From an uncultured Bacteroidales bacterium (GTDB lineage Bacteria > Bacteroidota > Bacteroidia > Bacteroidales > UBA932), in NCBI GenBank assembly GCA_900317065.1, contig ONFK01000021.1, forward strand, positions 1 to 11,875: a stretch of DNA of 11,875 nucleotides, in the 5' to 3' direction. Below the pieces are notes generated by a model that was not told the origin of the DNA, made no database searches, and was given only the letters and a program-made list of their open reading frames with translations. A program made the translations under genes and the position numbers. Below, piece by piece: positions 6,762 through 11,875 of the stretch; position 1 is the stretch's first letter; every line of letters begins with the position of its first letter.

Positions 6762-8374
6762 AACGGCCTCTTCTGACCGTCTGGCTCTGCGTGCTGCTCT
6801 CCGCAGCGTTCATGAGCGTGCCGTGGCTGGTGCCGCACTGCGGATTCTTCGCACTCTTCGGTCTCGTGCCGCTGCTGGTGGCCGAAGACATCGCGGACAG
6901 GCATGGCATACGCCGGTTCTGGCTGATGGTCTACCTGTGTTTCGTCCTCTGGAACGCTGCCACCACCTGGTGGGTGAAGAACGCCACGGTCGGCGGCGCC
7001 GTTTTCGCGGTGCTCGCCAACGCATTCCAGATGGCGGCGGTCTGGTGGGCCTATCGCATGTTCAAGAGGCGGACGGCCGGCATTCTGCCCTACATCTTCC
7101 TGGCCGCCCTTTGGATCGCCTGGGAGAAGTGGTATCTGCAGGCCGCGGAAATCTCCTGGCCGTGGCTGGTGCTCGGGAACGCATTCGCGCAGAGCACCCG
7201 CAGCATCCAATGGTACGAAATCACCGGCTCCCTCGGCGGCAGCCTGTGGGTATGGGTGAGCAACTTAAGCATTTTCTGGCTGCTAAGGAGCCTGACGGGA
7301 GAGGAGATGAAGCCGTTGGTCCGCAAGGCCATGCCTTTCTGGACGGCGCTCGTGATAGGATTTCCATACGCCGCCTCCGCACATATCTGGCATTATCTAA
7401 AGGAAGACAGCGAGGGAAGCGTGCCAGTGGTGATAGCCCAGCCGAACTTCGATCCGTACGAAAAGTTCACGGCGATGAGCCAGGCGGAGCAGACGGAAGT
7501 CCTGCTCGGGCTGTACGATGAGGCCCTGAAGGGTGACAGCAGCTGGACCGGGCTGCTGCTGGCTCCGGAGACCTTCACCGGAGACATTTTCCTGGACGAT
7601 ATCAATTCGAGCCCTACTTTCCGCAGTTTCCAGGCCTTCCTGGACCGTTATCCCGGTGCCGGACTGCTCTTCGGGGCCTCCACATACGACGTTTACCGCG
7701 ACAGGCGTTCGAAACCTCACATTCTTGCACGGCGCTTCGGGAACGGATGGGTGGTGAACCACAATTCCGCCATCCTTACCGACACTTCAGGCCGGGCAGA
7801 CATCTTCCACAAGAGCAAGCTCGTGGTGGGCACGGAACTCACTCCCTATCCGAAGATATTCGTACCCCTGGATGACAAGCTCGGGGGAGTGATGGGCAGG
7901 TGCGTCGGGCAGGAGCACATCGCCTGCGTCCGCCACTTCAAACCGGCGGGGGACGGAAGTCGGGAATGCGTAATGGTAGGCGTGCCTGTATGTTACGAAT
8001 CCGTATACGGGGAGTATTGCACCGGCTACGTCAAGATGGGCGCCCGGATGCTCGCCGTCATCACCAACGATGCCTGGTGGGGGGACACCCCCGGCTACAG
8101 GCAGCATCTCAGCTATTCCTGCCTGCGCGCCATCGAAACCCGTCGGGACATCGCGCGCTGCGCCAACACCGGCATCTCCGCCATCATCGACCGGCGCGGG
8201 GAAATACTCTCTTCTACCGGATGGTGGGAGCGTTGCACACTTGAGGGACAGGTCAACCTGAGCTCGCGCACCACCTTCTTTGTACGCCACGGCGACCTGG
8301 TTGGCAGGGCATCGGTGCTGATGTTCCTTTTGATGCTTCTCGCGTTGCTGGTCAGGCTTTTGCATAAGAATTGA
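6758..8374 (+). CDS. lnt: Apolipoprotein N-acyltransferase Lnt
   Basis: Lnt is the inner-membrane enzyme that transfers a third acyl chain from phospholipid to the N-terminal cysteine of diacylated lipoproteins. The 538-residue product starts at ATG 6758 in the ATGA overlap with the rluD stop; the frame stays open further upstream, but only inside rluD. About six hydrophobic segments fill the first 210 residues, a nitrilase-like catalytic domain spans about 222-505, and a final membrane helix lies near 517-534. The Glu-Lys-Cys triad is visible: E271 in LLLAPETF, K352 in FHKSKLVVG and C412 in VPVCYESVYGEY. The later motifs VITNDAWWGDTPGYRQHL (434-451) and LRAIETRRDIARCANTGIS (456-474) match the Bacteroidetes form. 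It is the last gene of the PASTA-rluD operon. A DUF6786-like lipoprotein about 2.4 kb downstream is a possible substrate only in the general sense. Confidence 0.95.
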   Translation: MKRPLLTVWLCVLLSAAFMSVPWLVPHCGFFALFGLVPLLVAEDIADRHGIRRFWLMVYLCFVLWNAATTWWVKNATVGGAVFAVLANAFQMAAVWWAYRMFKRRTAGILPYIFLAALWIAWEKWYLQAAEISWPWLVLGNAFAQSTRSIQWYEITGSLGGSLWVWVSNLSIFWLLRSLTGEEMKPLVRKAMPFWTALVIGFPYAASAHIWHYLKEDSEGSVPVVIAQPNFDPYEKFTAMSQAEQTEVLLGLYDEALKGDSSWTGLLLAPETFTGDIFLDDINSSPTFRSFQAFLDRYPGAGLLFGASTYDVYRDRRSKPHILARRFGNGWVVNHNSAILTDTSGRADIFHKSKLVVGTELTPYPKIFVPLDDKLGGVMGRCVGQEHIACVRHFKPAGDGSRECVMVGVPVCYESVYGEYCTGYVKMGARMLAVITNDAWWGDTPGYRQHLSYSCLRAIETRRDIARCANTGISAIIDRRGEILSSTGWWERCTLEGQVNLSSRTTFFVRHGDLVGRASVLMFLLMLLALLVRLLHKN

Positions 8375-8390
8375 TTTTTTATTATCTTTG
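8359..8390 (+). promoter_or_regulatory. Bacteroidetes-type promoter of fabH
   Basis: A -33 element TTTG (8359-8362, inside the last codons of lnt) is separated by 20 bases from the -7 box TATCTTTG (8383-8390), an exact fit to TTTG-N19-21-TAnnTTTG. Transcription should start near 8394-8397, giving a leader of about 20 bases before the ATG at 8417. This is the best promoter in the window. A run of six T at 8375-8380, just after the lnt stop, has no clear hairpin before it, so no terminator is called. Confidence 0.8.
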
Positions 8391-8416
8391 CCCCGGACCA
8401 AACTTAAACTTCGATT

Positions 8417-9364
8417 ATGAAACTCTTAGGAACCGGGAGCTCTCTTCCCAAGATACAGGTCACCAATGACGACCTGTCCGAATTCCTCGACACCAACGAT
8501 GAATGGATTTTCCCTCGTACGGGGATTAAATCGCGCCATGTCATAAGCGACGAGAAACTTGAAGACCTTGCCGTCGATGCGGCTTTGAAGGCTGTGGAGA
8601 ATGCCAGGGTGCAGTTGTCCGAGCTGGACATGATTATCTGTTCCAATGTCGTGAATGAATATGTAACCCCCGGACTCAGTTGCATCGTGGCATCGAAACT
8701 GGGCGTTTCCTGCCCTTGCTTCGATATCAACTGTGCCTGCCCGGGTTTCATCTATGCAATGGACATGGCGGACAGCTATTTCCGTTCCGGGAAGGTACGC
8801 AAGGTGCTGATTGTCTGTGCCGAGGAACCCTCAAGGATGATCAACTGGGCCGACCGGAGCGTCTGCGTGCTGTTCGGCGACGGAGCCGGCGCAGCCGTTT
8901 TCGGAGAAGGCGACAAATTGAAAGGCACCCGTCTTTCCGCCCAGCCGGATCCGGAAAAGCTGTACGAGATCCATAAACTGCAGAATACGCCCTACATAAA
9001 CAAGGAAGAAGCTGAGGTCCCTCTTGTCATGCGCGGCCGCGAAGTTTTCAAGTTCGCTGTCACCACCTCGGCCCGTGACATAAAAAACATCCTTGCGGAT
9101 ACCGGCCTGACCCCCGGACAGGTGAGTTATTACATGATTCACCAGGCAAATCTCCGCATTATCGACGCAATCAGAGATAATCTTGGAGTGGAGCCGGAAA
9201 AGTTTCCTACCAATATCCGGGACCACGGGAATTCCTCTTCCGCTTCCTGCCCTATCCTGCTCGACGAGTGCAACAGGGCCGGCATGTTCAAGGAGGGCGA
9301 TATTCTGGTATTCAGCGCTTTCGGCGCCGGATTGCTGAGCGCGACGGCCGTACTGGAGTGGTAA
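8417..9364 (+). CDS. fabH: Beta-ketoacyl-ACP synthase III (FabH type)
   Basis: KAS III condenses a short acyl-CoA primer with malonyl-ACP to start type II fatty acid synthesis in the cytosol. The 315-residue product has the full thiolase-fold catalytic triad: C108 in NCACPGFIYAMD, H242 in MIHQANLRIID and N272 in HGNSSSAS. Other family landmarks are DEWIFPRTGI near residue 30 (the E. coli CoA-contact tryptophan region), FGDGAGAAVF (153-162) and the C-terminal SAFGAGLLSATAVLEW. The N-terminus is a few residues shorter than many homologues (MKLLGTGSSLP), but no upstream start is compatible with the promoter at 8359-8390. It is followed 41 bases later by a KAS II gene with its own -7 box. The usual partners plsX, rpmF, fabD and acpP are not in the window. 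Primary-metabolism FabH is most likely; a specialised lipid or polyene role cannot be excluded from sequence alone. Confidence 0.92.
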   Translation: MKLLGTGSSLPKIQVTNDDLSEFLDTNDEWIFPRTGIKSRHVISDEKLEDLAVDAALKAVENARVQLSELDMIICSNVVNEYVTPGLSCIVASKLGVSCPCFDINCACPGFIYAMDMADSYFRSGKVRKVLIVCAEEPSRMINWADRSVCVLFGDGAGAAVFGEGDKLKGTRLSAQPDPEKLYEIHKLQNTPYINKEEAEVPLVMRGREVFKFAVTTSARDIKNILADTGLTPGQVSYYMIHQANLRIIDAIRDNLGVEPEKFPTNIRDHGNSSSASCPILLDECNRAGMFKEGDILVFSAFGAGLLSATAVLEW

Positions 9365-9378
9365 ACGGAAATAATTGC

Positions 9379-9386
9379 TATATTTG
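9379..9386 (+). promoter_or_regulatory. Bacteroidetes -7 box TATATTTG upstream of fabF
   Basis: TATATTTG matches TAnnTTTG exactly and lies in the 41-base gap between fabH and fabF. A start near 9390 would give a leader of about 16 bases. No TTTG or TTG lies at the expected 20-base spacing (the position falls on CTGGAG in the end of fabH), so the promoter may be weak, and fabF may also be read from the fabH promoter. Confidence 0.5.
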
Positions 9387-9405
9387 TACGATATAATTAC
9401 TTGAT

Positions 9406-10665
9406 ATGAAAGAACACAGAGTAGTAGTCACAGGCCTTGGAATCATTTCCGCTATCGGAAACGATGTCCCCACGTTCTGGAACAACCTGAAGAACGGAGT
9501 CTGCGGCATTGAGACAATCACTGAATTCGATACTTCTTTGCTGCCGGTGCATATCGCAGCCAAGATCAAGGATTTCGACCCCCTGCAGTATGGGATGGAC
9601 AAGGCCTTCGTGCGCAAGCAGGCGCTTTTCACCCAGTACGGTGTAGCCGCAGCCTATCAGGCAATGCAGGATTCGGGGCTCAAGTCCGAAGGCGAAGATG
9701 CCAACATCGATCCCTTCCGTCTCGGCGTGTATGTCGGTTCGGGCATCGGTGGTTTCGAAATTCAGTTCAAGGAGACCCAGAAGATCATAGAAGATCCGTC
9801 CGGACAGTGGATTTCTCCGCTGTTCATCCCTTCGATGATCTCCAATATCGCTGCCGGCCACATCGCCATCAAGAACAACGCAAAGGGCCCCTGCATCAAT
9901 GTGGTGACCGCATGCGCGACCTCTTCGCACAATCTCGGCGAGGCCTACAGGGCCATTCGCTTCGGCTATGCCGATGCCATCATCAGCGGCGGCTGCGAGT
10001 ATGCATCCATCCCTCTGGGAATCGCCGGCTTCGCGAATGCCAAGGCCCTTTCCCGTTCGGAAGATCCCAAATACGCGTCGCTGCCCTTCAACCTGAACCG
10101 CGGCGGATTCGTGATGGGCGACGGCGGAGCGATGCTCGTGCTGGAAACCCTCGAACATGCGCAGGAGCGCGGCGCTAAGATTTATGGCGAGATCGTCGGT
10201 TACGGCAACACCTGCGACGCCTACCATTCCACGGCACCCCGCCCGGACGGCACTACCCAGGCTCAGGCCATGAAACTGGCACTTCAGGAAGCCGGATACA
10301 GCAAGGACGATGTCCTCTACATCAATGCCCACGGCACCGGAACCCATCTTAACGATGCTTCCGAGACCCAGGCGTACAAACTCGCCCTCGGAGAGGATGC
10401 CTACAAGGCGCACATCACTTCCATCAAGAGCATGACCGGCCACATGCTTGGCGCCGCCGGCGCCGCAGAGGCCATCGCCACCGTGCTCTCGCTCAAGGAA
10501 GGCATCGTCACTCCTACCATCAATCTCGACACTCCGGATCCCGAGTGCGACCTCAACTACACGCCCAACAAGGCGGAGAAGGTGGCCTGCACCCTCGGCA
10601 TCTCCGACTCCCTCGGCTTCGGCGGGCACAATGCCTGCGTTGCCATCCGGCCCTGGAAGGCTTGA
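9406..10665 (+). CDS. fabF: Beta-ketoacyl-ACP synthase II (FabF type)
   Basis: KAS II condenses acyl-ACP with malonyl-ACP in each elongation round of fatty acid synthesis. The 419-residue product shows the complete Cys-His-His triad plus lysine: C170 in VVTACATSSHN, H309 in INAHGTGTHLND, K341 in SIKSMTGH and H346 in the same motif, equivalent to C163, H303, K335 and H340 of E. coli FabF. VTGLGIISAIGND opens the protein, SNIAAGHIAI lies just before the active-site cysteine, and SLGFGGHNACVAI closes it. Length and architecture are normal and there is no extra domain. The ATG at 9406 follows the -7 box at 9379-9386. In many Bacteroidetes, fabF sits between acpP and rnc; here it follows fabH and precedes a lipoprotein gene, so it may be a second FabF copy or a rearranged locus (inference). 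An antisense frame open across the whole gene is a composition effect. Confidence 0.95.
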   Translation: MKEHRVVVTGLGIISAIGNDVPTFWNNLKNGVCGIETITEFDTSLLPVHIAAKIKDFDPLQYGMDKAFVRKQALFTQYGVAAAYQAMQDSGLKSEGEDANIDPFRLGVYVGSGIGGFEIQFKETQKIIEDPSGQWISPLFIPSMISNIAAGHIAIKNNAKGPCINVVTACATSSHNLGEAYRAIRFGYADAIISGGCEYASIPLGIAGFANAKALSRSEDPKYASLPFNLNRGGFVMGDGGAMLVLETLEHAQERGAKIYGEIVGYGNTCDAYHSTAPRPDGTTQAQAMKLALQEAGYSKDDVLYINAHGTGTHLNDASETQAYKLALGEDAYKAHITSIKSMTGHMLGAAGAAEAIATVLSLKEGIVTPTINLDTPDPECDLNYTPNKAEKVACTLGISDSLGFGGHNACVAIRPWKA

Positions 10666-10667
10666 TG

Positions 10668-10799
10668 GCAACAAAACGTTGCAGCAGCCAACATATTGAC
10701 AGTTAAATACTTACTTGTAGGAGAATCGGTCGAATCGGCCGATTCTCTATTGTATAATTGGCTGATATGTTGTATATTAGCTGCTGCATCCAATGTTGC
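10668..10799. repeat. Long imperfect inverted repeat filling the fabF-lipoprotein intergenic region
   Basis: Almost the whole gap between the fabF stop (10663-10665) and the next ATG (10805) folds back on itself. Paired segments from outside in are GCAACA (10668-10673) with TGTTGC (10794-10799), TGCAGCAGC (10680-10688) with GCTGCTGCA (10780-10788), CAACATAT (10689-10696) with ATATGTTG (10765-10772), and GAGAATCGG (10721-10729) with CCGATTCTC (10739-10747) around a 9-base loop. The right arm has a 7-base insert, TATATTA (10773-10779), with no partner. GAATCGG is also directly repeated at 10723 and 10732, and 10732-10745 is a perfect 14-bp palindrome. That is at least 32 base pairs. It could be a MITE-like remnant, a large transcript-end hairpin or a protein-binding site. 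No U-tract follows, so it is not a standard intrinsic terminator. Confidence 0.7.
10750..10780 (+). promoter_or_regulatory. Candidate promoter of the lipoprotein gene, inside the right arm of the fold-back
   Basis: TTG at 10750-10752 lies 20 bases upstream of TATATTAG (10773-10780), a -7 box with one mismatch (TTAG for TTTG). A start near 10784-10787 would leave about 20 bases to the ATG at 10805. Seven of the eight bases of the box are the unpaired insert in the inverted repeat. Spacing fits the Bacteroidetes pattern, but the imperfect box keeps this a moderate call. Confidence 0.45.
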
Positions 10800-10804
10800 G
10801 GATC

Positions 10805-11875
10805 ATGAACGAAAGACTACTGACCATTCTTTTCGCCGCACTGCTGCTCTCGGCATGCGGACAAAATTCAATCGATATGGAGAAGACTTACTCTTACGAC
10901 AGGCAGTTCCTGGAAAACAAAGGGATAGAAACGGTAGAACTTTCTTCGCCGGACGGCAGGGCGAGGGTGCTGGCGGTGCCGGCCTGGCAGGGGAGGATAG
11001 CAACATCCACCGCCGCGGGGGAAAAGGGCCGCAGCTTCGGATGGATAAACCACAAGTTCATTGAGTCTGGCGAAGTCAGCCCGCAGTTCAACAATTACGG
11101 AGGCGAGGAACGCTTCTGGCTGGGGCCTGAAGGGGGAGAGAACTCCTGGTACTTCGCCAAGGGAGCGGAACAGATTTTTCCCAACTGGAAAGTCCCCGCG
11201 CCTTTCGACACCGAAACCTTCGAAACGGTCGCAAAGAGCTCGTCCACAGCCACTTTCGGAAAGGATGTAACCCTTGTCAATGCCAAGGGCACGGAGTTCC
11301 GGATGCGCATGCAGCGGAAGATCAGCCTGCTCGACAGGAAGACCCTCGAAGATGTCCTCGGCATCGGCGCCGGTGGCCTGCAGTTCGTCGCTTACACCAG
11401 CGAAAACACCATCACCAACAAGGGAGTAGAGCCCTGGACCGAGGAGAGCGGTATGCCGTCGGTATGGATGTTGGGTATGTTCAATCCTTCCGAGACCACT
11501 ACCGTGTTCATCCCCTACGACGAAGAAGGAGAAGGGCGGGTGGTGAAGGACGACTATTTCGGCCCGATGCCGGAAGGCCGCCTGAAAGCGGAGAACGGAG
11601 TGATAGCCTTCAGCATCGACGGGAAGTTCCGTTCCAAGATAGGAGTCAGCGGCAGCCGTACGAAGGGAAAGGTGCTGGCATTCGACCCGCAGCAAGGGAC
11701 GCTGACGCTGCTTCTGACGGCGATTCCCGCCCGCGGCGCCCGTTTCGTGAATTCGCAGTGGGGAGTGCAGGATGAGCCCTTCGGCGGAGATGCCCTCAAC
11801 TCCTACAACGACGGCCCTACCGAAGACGGCACCGTCATGGGCCCTTTCTACGAGATAGAATCTTCCTCTCCCGCA
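10805..11875 (+). CDS. DUF6786-like lipoprotein, 3' end outside window
   Basis: The frame from ATG 10805 is open for 357 codons to the last base of the window, with no stop. MNERLLTILFAALLLSAC is a lipoprotein signal peptide with lipobox L15-S16-A17 and the lipidated cysteine at residue 18. No acidic Bacteroidetes surface-export signal follows (CGQNSIDMEK), so it may stay periplasmic-facing (inference). The body resembles the Bacteroidetes DUF6786 family, recalled rather than searched: FGWINHKFI (about 79-87), NNYGGEERFWLGPEGG, MLGMFNPSETTTVFIPYDEE, KDDYFGPMPEGRLK, and late motifs FVNSQWGVQDEPFGGDALNS and MGPFYEIESSSPA. The conserved blocks and beta-rich pattern suggest a sugar-mutarotase-like sandwich fold, but no function is established. 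It has its own candidate promoter within the upstream inverted repeat. Family members run somewhat longer, so only a short C-terminal part is probably missing. Confidence 0.82.
   Translation, partial: MNERLLTILFAALLLSACGQNSIDMEKTYSYDRQFLENKGIETVELSSPDGRARVLAVPAWQGRIATSTAAGEKGRSFGWINHKFIESGEVSPQFNNYGGEERFWLGPEGGENSWYFAKGAEQIFPNWKVPAPFDTETFETVAKSSSTATFGKDVTLVNAKGTEFRMRMQRKISLLDRKTLEDVLGIGAGGLQFVAYTSENTITNKGVEPWTEESGMPSVWMLGMFNPSETTTVFIPYDEEGEGRVVKDDYFGPMPEGRLKAENGVIAFSIDGKFRSKIGVSGSRTKGKVLAFDPQQGTLTLLLTAIPARGARFVNSQWGVQDEPFGGDALNSYNDGPTEDGTVMGPFYEIESSSPA

Noticed and set aside
9397..10674. Antisense frame of 425 codons covering all of fabF
   Set aside because: It mirrors the codon pattern of a GC-rich real gene, shows no family motif, and fabF on the + strand has complete catalytic residues.
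10721..10747. Simple rho-independent terminator after fabF
   Set aside because: The stem is good, but no T-rich run follows (TATTGTATAATT), and it is the core of a larger symmetric structure.
10696..11064. A + strand frame of 122 codons starting in the intergenic repeat
   Set aside because: It runs through the lipoprotein gene in another frame; only the frame from 10805 has a lipobox and conserved blocks.

Overview
The window is a gene-dense, GC-rich stretch with every gene on the + strand. It looks like an uncultured Bacteroidota/Bacteroidales bacterium (inference). The support is a Bacteroidetes-type outer-membrane barrel protein with an N-terminal carboxypeptidase-regulatory-like domain and a glycine-rich tail, a PASTA protein next to an RluD-type pseudouridine synthase, a DUF6786-like lipoprotein, promoters of the TTTG-N20-TAnnTTTG type, and no obvious Shine-Dalgarno sequences.

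Layout. (1) 1-1266: the 3' part of serS, overlapped by ruvC. (2) 1300-4686: a large TonB-receptor-like outer-membrane protein, then after tandem stop codons a 5-formyltetrahydrofolate cyclo-ligase with an unusually short N-terminus. (3) 4724-8374: a tight PASTA - rluD - lnt operon (7-nt gap, then a 4-nt ATGA overlap) behind a TATATTTG -7 box almost on top of the start codon. (4) 8417-10665: fabH and fabF, each with its own -7 box; the fabH promoter is a full match to the Bacteroidetes consensus. (5) 10668-11875: a 139-bp intergenic gap that is nearly all one imperfect inverted repeat, then a lipoprotein gene cut by the window edge. No gap between genes exceeds 300 bases, and I see no rRNA, tRNA, CRISPR array, transposase or phage gene.

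The genes are mainly housekeeping: tRNA charging, Holliday junction resolution, folate salvage, rRNA modification, lipoprotein maturation and fatty acid initiation/elongation. Lnt, FabH/FabF, the barrel protein and the lipoprotein all relate to envelope building, but no single new pathway is evident.

The unusual material is structural. A palindrome-rich block of about 134 bp (5985-6118) sits inside the reading frame of rluD. It adds roughly 50 residues just before the catalytic motif, like an in-frame palindromic mobile element. The fabF-lipoprotein gap is a 132-bp fold-back (10668-10799) resembling a MITE or a large RNA hairpin, and a candidate promoter lies in its right arm. A smaller inverted repeat overlaps the PASTA operon promoter. 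These are the best candidates for something undescribed.
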